Assembly: GCF_025420585.1 (NCBI RefSeq)
Contig: NZ_JAOEGB010000001.1
Span: 620,001 to 684,000 of the forward strand
Length of the DNA: 64,000 nucleotides
Reading direction: 5' to 3'
Source: Planotetraspora sp. A-T 1434
GTDB taxonomy: Bacteria; Actinomycetota; Actinomycetes; Streptosporangiales; Streptosporangiaceae
Made by a program: the position numbers and the translations under genes
The notes under the pieces: model-generated
What the model saw: the letters and a program-made list of their open reading frames with translations, nothing else
The model's database searches: none
What the model was told of the DNA's origin: nothing
Shown: positions 1-8,486 of the stretch, piece by piece
Position numbering within the stretch: position 1 is the first letter of the stretch
How the letters are laid out: every line of letters starts with the position of its first letter

Positions 1-310
1 CGACGGCCAGCACGCCCTGCGTGAAGATCCGGACGACGTCCGCGCTCACCATCATGGTCCGGGCGCCCACCCGGTCGGCGAACACCCCGCCGAAGAGAAC
101 GAAGAGGACGAAGGGCGCCGTCCAGACGGCAAGAACGTACCCCACGCCCGAAACCCCGTAAAGCGCTCCGACCGCCAGCGCCGCCGCGACCGGCATCATC
201 GCGTCGCCCAGCAGCGACACCACCCGGGCGGCGAAATAAAGCGAGAAATCCCTGGTCCAGAGCTTTCCTGGGAGCCTCGCGGCCGCTTCGCGATCAAGGG
301 TCGCGGTCAT
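1..310 (-). CDS. MFS transporter, N-terminal part (runs off the window)
   Basis: The minus strand encodes about 103 residues beginning MTATLDREAAARLPGKLWTR and continuing into hydrophobic helices with the pattern FADRVGART. This is the short loop between TM2 and TM3 typical of major facilitator superfamily drug-efflux proteins. The frame is open to the window edge, so the C-terminal part is missing. In-frame ATGs also exist at 334 and 343. I prefer 310 because GGAG lies about eight bases upstream of it. It is divergent from the GlxA-type regulator at 397, so that regulator may control it; this is inference from position. The substrate cannot be told from this fragment. Confidence 0.75.
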   Translation of the reverse strand, partial: MTATLDREAAARLPGKLWTRDFSLYFAARVVSLLGDAMMPVAAALAVGALYGVSGVGYVLAVWTAPFVLFVLFGGVFADRVGARTMMVSADVVRIFTQGVLAV

Positions 311-396
311 GTGAAGAACTCCATGTCCACTCATGCTGGACATGCGGCCGCCTTGGCGCAGGCATCCGGAATGACATCGTTAGGTACATTCACGCC

Positions 397-1353
397 ATGA
401 AACATCGCGTGGTCGCCCTGGTCACCCCGCCGCAGGAGATGTATCCGGCGACCTGCGCGTCCGCCGTGTTCGGCTACATGGGCCCCGATATCCCTCAGTT
501 CTACGACTTCCGGCTCTGCGCCGAGCGGCCTGGCCCGATAGTGACCACGATGGGCGCCGACATCGTGGTCGACAACGGACTTGAGGCCATGGCGGAGGCC
601 GACACGATCCTCATCGGAAGCTGGTGCTCCGGGCCGGACATCTCCGCGGAGCTCGGCGACGCCGTCCTGGCCGCGCACGCCCGAGGCGCCCGGATCGTCG
701 CGATCTTGGGGGGCATCTACGTCCCGGCGAGCCTGGGCCTGCTGGACGGCCGCAGGGCCGCCGTCCACTGGGAGCTCACCGGCGAGCTGGCCCGGTTATA
801 TCCGCGGGTCCACGCCGACGCCACCGTGCTGTACGTCGATCACGGCGACGTCGCGACCGCGGGTGCCTCGGCGACCACCGTCGACCTGTGCCTCAACCAG
901 GTCAGGCGCGACCACGGCGCCGCCCTGGCGATGCGGATCGGCCGGCACATCTCGGCCGCCCCGCACCGGGAGGGCGGCCAGCGCCAGTACCCCACACTGC
1001 CGACGACGGGCCCGGTCCCCGATTCCCTCGCCCCGTTGCTCGACTGGATCATCGCCAACCTCGACAGCCCGCTGACCCTGAAGGACATGGCCACCTGGTC
1101 GGGGATGTCACCGCGTACCCTCAGCCGTCACTTCTCCGAGCAGCTCGGCGTCTCGCCCGGCCGCTGGCTCCTCGACCGGCGCATCGCCGGCACCCGCGCC
1201 CTCCTGGAGGAGACCGACCTTCCGGTGGAGACGATCGCCCAGCGCGTCGGCCTGTCCTCCGCGGTCAACCTGCGCCGCCGCTTCCACAACGCCCTCAACA
1301 CCACCCCGGGCGCCTACCGCCGCTCCTTCCGCCGACCGCCGCAGGCCGGGTGA
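397..1353 (+). CDS. GlxA-type transcriptional regulator (DJ-1/PfpI domain plus AraC HTH)
   Basis: The protein has 318 residues. Residues 1-190 form a DJ-1/PfpI-like class I amidotransferase fold and residues 215-312 an AraC-type double helix-turn-helix (SPRTLSRHFSEQLGVSPGRW, then AQRVGLSSAVNLRRRFH). This architecture defines the GlxA subfamily of AraC activators. The nucleophile-elbow position, often C-T-G in relatives, reads ILGGIYVPA here, so the N-terminal domain is probably a ligand sensor rather than an enzyme. The downstream hallmark LLDGRRAAVHW is intact. The gene is divergent from an MFS transporter, which is the obvious candidate target. Its stop codon lies inside the first unit of a 19-bp tandem repeat. 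Confidence 0.9.
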   Translation: MKHRVVALVTPPQEMYPATCASAVFGYMGPDIPQFYDFRLCAERPGPIVTTMGADIVVDNGLEAMAEADTILIGSWCSGPDISAELGDAVLAAHARGARIVAILGGIYVPASLGLLDGRRAAVHWELTGELARLYPRVHADATVLYVDHGDVATAGASATTVDLCLNQVRRDHGAALAMRIGRHISAAPHREGGQRQYPTLPTTGPVPDSLAPLLDWIIANLDSPLTLKDMATWSGMSPRTLSRHFSEQLGVSPGRWLLDRRIAGTRALLEETDLPVETIAQRVGLSSAVNLRRRFHNALNTTPGAYRRSFRRPPQAG

Positions 1354-1484
1354 ACGCCGCCGGGTTGGGTGTACGCCGCCGGGTTGGGTGTACGCCGCCG
1401 GGTTGGGTGTACGCCGCCGGGTTGGGTGAACGCCGCCGGGTTGGGTGTACGCCGCCGGGTTGGGTTGATGCCGCGGGTTGTTGG
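1351..1484. repeat. 19-bp tandem repeat (six units plus one degenerate)
   Basis: Six consecutive 19-bp units of TGNACGCCGCCGGGTTGGG run from 1351 to 1464, differing only at the third base (A or T). A decayed seventh unit follows to about 1484. The TGA stop of the upstream regulator is the first codon of unit 1, so expansion may have started at the gene end. It lies between the convergent regulator and pncA genes. No stem-loop is evident within a unit. Confidence 0.9.
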
Positions 1485-1494
1485 AACGGCCCCC

Positions 1495-2067
1495 TCAGGC
1501 GTGGACGACGGGGGCGCCGATGAGTTCGACTCCGGCTGCGGACAGCTCGGCGAGGGCGGCGTCGGTCGTGTCCCTGGCGACGCCGGCTGTCAGGTCGAGC
1601 AGCACCCGTACGGCGAAGCCGTTCCGAGCGCCGTCCAGCGCGGTGGCCCGGACGCAGTGGTCGGTGGCGATCCCGACGACGTCGAGGGCCTCAACGCCAC
1701 GCTCGCGGAGCCATTCACTTAGGCCCGTCCCGGTCGCGGTTGACCCCTCGAAGCCGCTGTAGGCGGCCTGGTGGGCGCCCTTGCTGAAGATCTCCTCGAC
1801 CTTGGCGGTGTCGAAGGCCGGGTGGAAGCCGGCTCCCGGGGTGCCGACGACGCAGTGCGCCGGCCAGGTGTTCACGTAGTCCGGCTCGGCGGCGAAGTGC
1901 GCCCCCGGGTCGACGTGGTAGTCGCGGGTCGCGACCACATGGTCGTAGCCGTGCCGCGAGGCGTGCTCGCTGATCGCGGTGGCCACCTCGGCGCCGCCGC
2001 CCACGGGCAGGCTGCCGCCTTCGCAGAAGTCGTTCTGCACGTCCACGATGACGAGCGCGGTTCTCAT
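1495..2067 (-). CDS. pncA: Nicotinamidase / pyrazinamidase (isochorismatase fold)
   Basis: This 190-residue cytosolic cysteine hydrolase converts nicotinamide to nicotinate for NAD salvage. The catalytic residues are at the same positions as in M. tuberculosis PncA apart from a one-residue N-terminal offset: Asp9 in IVDVQNDF, Lys96 in FSKGAH and Cys138 in ATDHCVRAT. The metal ligands Asp49, His51, His57 and His71 are also present. The ATG at 2067 is preceded on its strand by a purine-rich GGTGAGGTGA. It lies directly downstream of pncB on the same strand, so the two consecutive steps of the nicotinamide salvage route are adjacent and probably co-transcribed. Confidence 0.95.
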   Translation of the reverse strand: MRTALVIVDVQNDFCEGGSLPVGGGAEVATAISEHASRHGYDHVVATRDYHVDPGAHFAAEPDYVNTWPAHCVVGTPGAGFHPAFDTAKVEEIFSKGAHQAAYSGFEGSTATGTGLSEWLRERGVEALDVVGIATDHCVRATALDGARNGFAVRVLLDLTAGVARDTTDAALAELSAAGVELIGAPVVHA

Positions 2068-2132
2068 GGGTCACCTCACCTCACGACGATCGCGGGAGAC
2101 GGGCGTCGTCCTCATGCGCCGGTCTCCCGCGA

Positions 2133-3428
2133 TCAATTGAAGATAGTAGGGACTGCGGGGTCTCCAGGGGAGAGGCTGTGGGCCATCGCCGGCAATTCGG
2201 CCAGCGTCGCCCGATGCCGCTCCCGCGCGCTCTCCAGGGGCTCACGGCCGACGACCTGCCCGTCGCGGACGAGTTCGGCGAGTAAGGGCCGGTCAGCGGC
2301 ATCCGCGCCCTGCGCGCCCTGCTGGCGGGGCTCGCCGGTGACGACGACCTCGGCGGTCGCCGTGCCGCCGCTGGTCCTGCGGTAGGCCCACTTGCGGCCG
2401 CCCTTGCTCGGCTTGCCGACCGACCGTTTGGCGACCGGCTGCAGCCGTCCGGAGGCGTCCTCGCGGGCGACGAGCTTGTAGACCAGGTTGGCGGTCGGAT
2501 GGCCGGAGCCGGTGACGAGCGCGGTGCCCACGCCGTACCCGTCGACGGGGGCGGAGGCGAGGGCGGCGATGGCGAACTCGTCCAGGTCGCCGGTGACGAT
2601 GATCCGGGTGCGGCTCGCGCCGTACGCGTCGAGTGCCCGCCGCACCTCAAGCGCCGCCACCCCCAGGTCGCCCGAGTCGATCCGGACCGCCCCCAGTTCG
2701 GGCCCGGCCAGCTCCACCGCCGTCCGTACGGCTTTGGCCACGTCATAGGTGTCCACGAGCAGGGTCGTGCCCACCCCGAGGGACTCCAGCTGGACCCGGA
2801 AGGCGTCCTCCTCGGAGTCGTGGAGCAGGATGAACGCGTGTGCGGCGGTGCCCGCGGTGGGCACGCCGTACCGCTGACCGGCCATGAGGTTGGAGGTCGA
2901 GGAGAAGCCGCACAGGTAGGCCGACCTGGCCGCGGCGACGGCGGCCAGTTCGTGGGTGCGGCGCGAGCCCATCTCGATCAGCGGCCGGACACCCGCGGCA
3001 TGGGCCATCCTGGAGGCGGCGGAGGCGATGGCGCAGTCGTGGTTGAGGATCGACAGCACCACGGTCTCCAGCAGCACGGCCTCGGCGAACGTGCCCTCCA
3101 CCACCATGATCGGGGAGCCGGGGAAGTAGGCCTCGCCTTCGCGATAGCCGTACACATTTCCGGAGAATCGGTAATCGGCGAGAAACGCCAGGGTCGGCTC
3201 GTCGACCACGCGGGCGGCGCGGAGAAACTCGATGTCGGCGGGCTCGAAGCGGAAGTCCTCCAGCGCGTCGAGCACTCTGGCGGTCCCCGAGACCACCCCA
3301 TACCGCCGCCCTCCGGGCAGCCGCCGGGCGAAGACCTCGAAGACGGCCTGCCGATGCGCCGCCCCGCCGGCCAGGGCGGCCTGGAGCATCGTCAGCTCAT
3401 AATGATCAGTGAGCAGGGCGGATCCCAT
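2133..3428 (-). CDS. pncB: Nicotinate phosphoribosyltransferase
   Basis: With 431 residues from the ATG at 3428, the protein has the normal family length and opens with [19 protein letters not shown], the classic NAPRTase N-terminus. Later motifs include [20 protein letters not shown] and [15 protein letters not shown] in the phosphoribosyl-binding barrel. It makes nicotinate mononucleotide from nicotinate and PRPP. The frame stays open far upstream on the minus strand across clpS and DUF2017, but that extension is unlike the family. An in-frame GTG at 3440 is an alternative. It is divergent from clpS (the same arrangement as Rv1330c/Rv1331), with very little space for two promoters. Confidence 0.95.
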   Translation of the reverse strand: MGSALLTDHYELTMLQAALAGGAAHRQAVFEVFARRLPGGRRYGVVSGTARVLDALEDFRFEPADIEFLRAARVVDEPTLAFLADYRFSGNVYGYREGEAYFPGSPIMVVEGTFAEAVLLETVVLSILNHDCAIASAASRMAHAAGVRPLIEMGSRRTHELAAVAAARSAYLCGFSSTSNLMAGQRYGVPTAGTAAHAFILLHDSEEDAFRVQLESLGVGTTLLVDTYDVAKAVRTAVELAGPELGAVRIDSGDLGVAALEVRRALDAYGASRTRIIVTGDLDEFAIAALASAPVDGYGVGTALVTGSGHPTANLVYKLVAREDASGRLQPVAKRSVGKPSKGGRKWAYRRTSGGTATAEVVVTGEPRQQGAQGADAADRPLLAELVRDGQVVGREPLESARERHRATLAELPAMAHSLSPGDPAVPTIFN

Positions 3429-3479
3429 GGTCGTTCGCACGAGGTGAAGACTACGACCGCGGTGGTGCAGGATGGTGAT

Positions 3480-3767
3480 GTGGGTAGCACCGCTCCAGCC
3501 GAGGTCGAGCGTCCGTCGTCGGACGTCCGGCCCGACGTGCCATGGCTGACGATCGTGTGGAACGACCCGGTCAACCTGATGTCGTACGTGACCTACGTCT
3601 TCCAGACGGTGTTCGGCTATCCGCGCGGGAAGGCGGAGAAGCTGATGATGGACGTGCACCACAAGGGCAAGGCCGTGGTCGCGAGCGGCACCCGGGAGGA
3701 GATGGAGCGTGACGTCCAGATCCTCCACTCCTACGGCCTGTGGGCCACCGTCCAGCAGGACTCCTGA
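3480..3767 (+). CDS. clpS: ATP-dependent Clp protease adaptor ClpS
   Basis: ClpS delivers N-degron substrates to ClpC/ClpA. The core contains [20 protein letters not shown], then [17 protein letters not shown] and [12 protein letters not shown], all family hallmarks. I chose the GTG at 3480 (95 residues) because AGGA lies seven bases upstream. A GTG at 3444 would add 12 residues and is also plausible. The frame remains open much further upstream without homology. It begins the conserved run clpS, DUF2017, mec, cysO, cysM. Confidence 0.92.
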   Translation: MGSTAPAEVERPSSDVRPDVPWLTIVWNDPVNLMSYVTYVFQTVFGYPRGKAEKLMMDVHHKGKAVVASGTREEMERDVQILHSYGLWATVQQDS

Positions 3768-3788
3768 CCGGGGAGCAGGGCTGTCTGA

Positions 3789-4313
3789 ATGAGCACGGGT
3801 TTCAGGGCGACGCGTAAGGGCGTCTCCGTTCATCTCGACGCGGGAGAGGTCTCCATCCTGCGGTCGTTGGTTTCGCAGATCCTCGGCCTCGTGGAGCCGG
3901 GGGCCACGGGCGACGACCCGCTGGAGCGCGCCCTCGGCATCGGGTCCCCCGAGGCCCCGTCGGATCCCGTACTGGCCCGGCTGTTCCCGCCGGCGTACGC
4001 GGACGACGACAAGGCGGCGGGGGAGTTCCGCCGCTACACCGAGGCGACGCTGCGCGACGCCAAGCGGGCCGACGCCACGACGCTGCTGGAGACCGCCGAG
4101 CCGGGGAAGCTGGAGCTGTCGCCCGAGCAGGGCCAGGCGTGGCTGCGGGCCATCAACGACGTGCGGCTCGCGCTCGGCGTACGGCTGGACGTGACCGAGG
4201 AGATCCACGAGGAGATCGCCTCGATGCCGGAGGACGACCCGCGCTACCCGGCCCTCGTGACCTACGACTGGCTGACCTATCTCCAGGACACCCTCGTCCG
4301 CGCGCTTTGGTAG
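3789..4313 (+). CDS. DUF2017 domain protein
   Basis: This is a 174-residue acidic soluble protein starting MSTGFRATRKGVSVHLDAGE, matching the conserved actinobacterial DUF2017 family that sits between clpS and the cysteine genes (Rv1332 position). No enzymatic motif is visible. The conserved linkage to ClpS suggests a proteolysis or stress role, but the function is unknown. It starts 21 nt after the clpS stop, consistent with co-transcription. Its TAG stop forms part of a putative -10 box for the next gene. Confidence 0.88.
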   Translation: MSTGFRATRKGVSVHLDAGEVSILRSLVSQILGLVEPGATGDDPLERALGIGSPEAPSDPVLARLFPPAYADDDKAAGEFRRYTEATLRDAKRADATTLLETAEPGKLELSPEQGQAWLRAINDVRLALGVRLDVTEEIHEEIASMPEDDPRYPALVTYDWLTYLQDTLVRALW

Positions 4314-4316
4314 TTT
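4311..4316 (+). promoter_or_regulatory. Putative -10 box of a leaderless promoter for mec
   Basis: TAGTTT overlaps the TAG stop of the DUF2017 gene and is followed by exactly six bases and the ATG of mec at 4323. TANNNT-N6-start is the usual layout of leaderless actinobacterial transcripts. No Shine-Dalgarno sequence precedes the ATG. I see no convincing -35 box. Confidence 0.5.
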
Positions 4317-4322
4317 TCACGC

Positions 4323-4736
4323 ATGCTGACGATCGCACGCGAGCTGGTGGACAAGATCGTGGCCCATGCCCGCGCGGACCATCCCGACGAGGCATGCGGC
4401 GTGGTGGCGGGGCCGGCCGGATCCGACCGCCCGGAGCGGTTCATCCAGATGGAGAACGCCGAGCGTTCCCCGACGTTCTACCGGTTCGACTCGCGCGAGC
4501 AGCTCAAGGTGTGGCGTGAGATGGACGACCGGGACGAGGCGCCCGTGGTGATCTACCACTCGCACACCGCGACCGAGGCGTACCCGTCGCGCACGGACGT
4601 CACCTACGCCTCGGAGCCGGACACCCATTACGTCCTGGTCTCCACGGCCACCGACGAGCCCGAGTTCCGGTCGTACCGGATCCTCGACGGGGTCGTCACC
4701 GAGGAGGAAGTCAAGATCGTCGAGGCGTACGGCTAA
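4323..4736 (+). CDS. mec: JAMM/MPN+ metallopeptidase (Mec-like)
   Basis: The protein has 137 residues with a complete JAMM zinc-peptidase signature: Glu23 in DEACG, then His79-x-His81-x7-Ser89-x2-Asp92 in YHSHTATEAYPSRTD. In M. tuberculosis, Mec cleaves the CysO-cysteine adduct to release cysteine, and the gene precedes cysO-cysM as here. Because the CysO of this window carries two residues after its Gly-Gly, this protease may also be needed to expose the Gly-Gly tail; that is inference. It is likely leaderless, with no ribosome-binding site. Confidence 0.92.
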   Translation: MLTIARELVDKIVAHARADHPDEACGVVAGPAGSDRPERFIQMENAERSPTFYRFDSREQLKVWREMDDRDEAPVVIYHSHTATEAYPSRTDVTYASEPDTHYVLVSTATDEPEFRSYRILDGVVTEEEVKIVEAYG

Positions 4737-4739
4737 ACT
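4734..4739 (+). promoter_or_regulatory. Putative -10 box of a leaderless promoter for the cysO leader ORF
   Basis: TAAACT overlaps the TAA stop of mec and is followed by six bases and an ATG at 4746. It has the same geometry as the site before mec. The downstream genes cysO and cysM would then be transcribed with a leader of about 234 nt. Confidence 0.5.
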
Positions 4740-4745
4740 GGCGGT

Positions 4746-4874
4746 ATGCCTTACGACGACGCTCGCCCGGTGTCGTTTCCGGCTGTCCTCTCACGCCGGG
4801 TCACCCCCGGATCTCCTGTGCAGAAGTTCCTCTTCGCGCACACTCCATCTGTCGTCGTCTACGACTGTCGCTGA
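4746..4874 (+). CDS. Possible leaderless leader peptide upstream of cysO (42 aa)
   Basis: A short ORF begins at the predicted leaderless start and encodes 42 residues starting MPYDDARPVSF and ending VVVYDCR before TGA. Its penultimate codon is the only Cys codon. Mycobacteria are known to use leaderless cysteine-codon-containing short ORFs as cysteine-responsive attenuators, though those carry runs of Cys codons. The 105 nt between its stop and the cysO start include a 12-bp direct repeat (TTCTGGAATCCC-like) and a CCTGA...TCAGG hairpin. Coding capacity is unproven; it could be a chance ORF. Confidence 0.4.
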   Translation: MPYDDARPVSFPAVLSRRVTPGSPVQKFLFAHTPSVVVYDCR

Positions 4875-4979
4875 GAGTTCCTTTCTGGAATCCCGTTCTG
4901 GAATCCCCGCCTGCCTGACCATGTTCCAATCAGGTGGGTGCTCATCATGACGACCACTGATCAAGGAGATTGAGCCGCG

Positions 4980-5258
4980 ATGGCCATCGAGGTCCGCATT
5001 CCGACCATCCTCCGCAGCTACACAGACGGCGCCAAGGCCGTCGACGCCAAGGGCGCCACGCTCGAAGAGCTCATCGGCGACCTCGACGCGCGCCACCCGG
5101 GGCTGAAGGCCCGCCTGGTGGACGACGCCGGGCTGCGCCGCTTCGTCAACGTCTACCTCAACGACGAGGACGTCCGGTTCCTCGGCGGACTGGGCACGCC
5201 CGTGGCCGATGGCGACACCGTCACCGTGCTGCCCGCCGTGGCGGGCGGAGCCCGTTAG
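4980..5258 (+). CDS. cysO: CysO-like ubiquitin-fold sulfur carrier (MoaD/ThiS family)
   Basis: A 92-residue beta-grasp protein (VRIPTILRSYTDGAKAV, NVYLNDEDVRFLGG, DGDTVTVLPAVAGG). In the CysO pathway the C-terminal Gly is converted to a thiocarboxylate and donates sulfur to O-phosphoserine on CysM. The usual end is Gly-Gly; here the chain ends Gly-Gly-Ala-Arg, so two residues must be removed before activation. Removal by the adjacent JAMM protease is likely by analogy with QbsE/QbsD-type systems. AAGGAG lies ten bases before the ATG. The TAG stop abuts the ATG of cysM with no gap. Confidence 0.9.
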   Translation: MAIEVRIPTILRSYTDGAKAVDAKGATLEELIGDLDARHPGLKARLVDDAGLRRFVNVYLNDEDVRFLGGLGTPVADGDTVTVLPAVAGGAR

Positions 5259-6206
<948 letters not shown>

Positions 6207-6226
6207 CCGCCCCCCTCCCCCTGGGC

Positions 6227-6472
6227 GTGATCATGCACGGATTCCCCGGAAGGGCTTGCGAGCTGGCCTTCCCCCGATCGTGATCATGCACTGATTCCCG
6301 CGAACCCACCTTGAGCTGGAAGAACAACGATGACGACCATGCACTCTCGCGCTGAGTGCATGGTCGTCATCGTTATTTCGCCAGGTCAGGACTTTGATCC
6401 AGGAATGTGTGCATGATCACGACCTGGGTTGTGGCAGTTGGACCGCCTTCCCGGGAATCCGTGCATGATCAC
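6227..6472. repeat. Mirror-symmetric intergenic array, 2+2 cores (element A)
   Basis: Forward cores GTGATCATGCAC start at 6227 and 6280, and inverted cores end at 6420 and 6472. Each pair is equidistant from a centre near 6350, which is the centre of a perfect hairpin. Core-to-core spacing is 53 and 52 bp. The outer units share GTGATCATGCACGGATTCCC. The array fills the space between the convergent cysM and DUF3352 genes, starting 21 nt after one stop and ending 30 nt before the other. Confidence 0.9.
6326..6374. terminator. Perfect 20-bp stem-loop at the centre of element A
   Basis: AACGATGACGACCATGCACT (6326-6345) is perfectly inverted at 6355-6374, with a 9-nt loop. The stem is about 50% GC, unlike its surroundings, and its sequence includes the CCATGCA part of the repeat core. 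Its position between convergent stop codons suggests a bidirectional terminator, but there is no clear U-tract. Confidence 0.7.
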
Positions 6473-6501
6473 AACCTGGGGGTCGCGCGGGTGGGTAGGG
6501 G

Positions 6502-8211
6502 TTAGTTGAAGAGGACCCGGAGGGTGAAGGTCGCCTCCGTGCCGCTGTACTTGCCGCTCAGGCCCACCGCGCGGAGCGCCTCGGCGTTGGCCTTCTCATC
6601 GCCCTGGAGGTTCGCCGCGTACAACGGCTCGAGCTTGTCGAGGTCGACGAACAGGGCGTAGGTCGCCGCGTCGGCGTCGGGGATGGCCTGCTTGAAGGTC
6701 TCGCTGTCGCCCAGCGTGCCGCCCTTGGCCAGCTTGTCCGCGTACCCCTGCGCGCTCGCCACCACCAGCCGGCCGTCGCCGGGGGCCTTCGCGAGCTGCA
6801 GCGGCGTTCCGGAGTCGGCGAGGAACTTCTCGACCTTGCCGAGCACCTCCTGCGCCTTGCCGGGATCCGTCGCCAGGACCGCGCCGACGTTGGGCTGGTC
6901 GCCGCCCAGGCCCTGCTGGTCGACCGCGACCGTGAGGCTCTTGCCGAGCAGGGCCACCAGGTCGTCCGGGAGCGCCAGGCCGTAGTTCTGCTGCGCCTGG
7001 TCGAGGAACTGGGTGAACGACTGCCCGTCGGAGGTCGACTCGGCGGCCTTCCGGATCTGGGGCCACTGCTTCCGCAGCACGTCGCCGAGGCCAGAGACCG
7101 ACAGGGCGCCCACGGTCGAGTCGGGCAGCTCACCGATCTTGACGGGCTCCGGCTCGGTGGCGCCGGTGGCGCTCCCGCCACGGGTGATGCCGGTCAGCTC
7201 GGCGTAGTCGCCGTCGAACCGGAGAGCACCGGCGAAGCGCGTGTTCTTGATCGGCTCCAGAATCGCGGCGTCGGCGCTCTGGTCCGCCCCGCTCGCCTTG
7301 GCGATCTGGCCCAGGTCGGCCCAGAAGGACAGCACGCCCGGCTCGCCGAGAGCCGACAGGTCGTCACTGAAGTCGGCGTTCTGCGTCAGCGGCGCGGCCT
7401 TGCCGTACGCGTCGGCCTCGGCCTGCGTCTGCGCCAGGATCGCGTAGCCGTCGCGGAACGTGAGGCCGGGCTGCTTTCCGGTGGCCAGCTTGGCGATGCC
7501 CGTCCGCGCCGCCGCCTCGTCCTTGACCTGTACGGCCACCGCGACGCCCGGGTCCGCTCCGGCCTTGGCGGGGGCGAGGACGGCCACGCCGATGCGGTCG
7601 CCGAGCCAGGGCTCGACGTCCTTGGCGTAGTCGACCTTCCCGAGGTCGGGGGCGTCCTTGCGCAGCGCCTCGAACACGGCCTTGCGCGGGTCGTCGCCGG
7701 TGAAGGAGTCCTTGGTGACGGAGAACTTCCGCGCGATGTTGAACAGGGCCACCTTCTGGTTGGCCGCGGGGTCGAGGTCGAGCCGCACGTAGGCGATGGC
7801 GTTGCCGGGCAGAACTTCCTGCGGCTGGGTGCCGCCGCCGCTCAGCTTGGCGACCGCCCACACGCCGCCACCGCCGACCACGCCCACGAGGACGGCGGCG
7901 ACGAGGGCGACGATCCATCCCCGGCCTCGCTTCGGCGGCGTCGCGGGAGCGCCCGGGTTTCCGTACGCGCCGGGGTTTCCGTACGCGCCCGGGTTGCCGT
8001 AGGCGTCAGCGGGCGGCGCCATGCCGTAGCCGAGCTCCTCCGGCTCGTGCCACTGCGGCAGCTGCTGGGTCCGCGGGTTGTCGTGCCCGGCGGGCTGGGC
8101 GGACTGGGCGGGGTGGACTGGCTGGACGGGCTGCGGCGTCCGGTACGCGATGGTCCGGTCCGGATCCTGGTCGGGAGGAAACGGGTAGCCGGGGGGAGTG
8201 TCGGCAGGCAT
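6502..8211 (-). CDS. DUF3352 membrane-anchored protein
   Basis: The 569 residues begin with a Pro/Gln-rich cytoplasmic region (1-95) containing three AYGNPG repeats. A single TM helix follows (about 99-121, WIVALVAAVLVGVVGGGGVW) and then a large extracellular domain. The start of that domain, PGNAIAYVRLDLDPAANQKVA, matches the actinobacterial DUF3352 family. No catalytic motif is visible and the role is unknown. It is convergent with cysM, from which element A separates it. The ATG at 8211 is the only reasonable start. Confidence 0.85.
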   Translation of the reverse strand: MPADTPPGYPFPPDQDPDRTIAYRTPQPVQPVHPAQSAQPAGHDNPRTQQLPQWHEPEELGYGMAPPADAYGNPGAYGNPGAYGNPGAPATPPKRGRGWIVALVAAVLVGVVGGGGVWAVAKLSGGGTQPQEVLPGNAIAYVRLDLDPAANQKVALFNIARKFSVTKDSFTGDDPRKAVFEALRKDAPDLGKVDYAKDVEPWLGDRIGVAVLAPAKAGADPGVAVAVQVKDEAAARTGIAKLATGKQPGLTFRDGYAILAQTQAEADAYGKAAPLTQNADFSDDLSALGEPGVLSFWADLGQIAKASGADQSADAAILEPIKNTRFAGALRFDGDYAELTGITRGGSATGATEPEPVKIGELPDSTVGALSVSGLGDVLRKQWPQIRKAAESTSDGQSFTQFLDQAQQNYGLALPDDLVALLGKSLTVAVDQQGLGGDQPNVGAVLATDPGKAQEVLGKVEKFLADSGTPLQLAKAPGDGRLVVASAQGYADKLAKGGTLGDSETFKQAIPDADAATYALFVDLDKLEPLYAANLQGDEKANAEALRAVGLSGKYSGTEATFTLRVLFN

Positions 8212-8308
8212 GGCTCGCTCACAGTCTGATCATCAAGGACATCCCGCAGACTATGCCGCGAAGCTAGCGAACCGCTTGCAATGGACTTGATTGACCCGAG
8301 CCGGACAG

Positions 8309-8406
8309 CCGACCGCCGCACCGCCGACCGCCGCACCGCCGACCGGACACCCGACCGCCGCACCGCCGACCGGACAGCCGGAAAGCCGACCGCCGCACCG
8401 CCGAGG
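8309..8406. repeat. Short GC-rich direct repeats, GACCGCCGCACCGCC type
   Basis: Units of GACCGCCGCACCGCC, sometimes joined by GACCGGACA, recur four times in tandem between the divergent DUF3352 and thioesterase genes. Both strands stay open through it, so frame calls here are unreliable. I see no operator-like symmetry. Confidence 0.7.
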
Positions 8407-8486
8407 CGGCGGCCGTACGGCATCGCTAAAGTACTCGCCAGAACAACGTTCGGGAGTCTTCCCGGCCGGACGGGGCGAGGAGAGCG

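Noticed and set aside
2133-4208. A 691-codon minus-strand frame spanning pncB, clpS and DUF2017
   Set aside because: The upstream 260 codons are antisense to two well-supported conserved genes and lack NAPRTase homology; the real start is the ATG at 3428.
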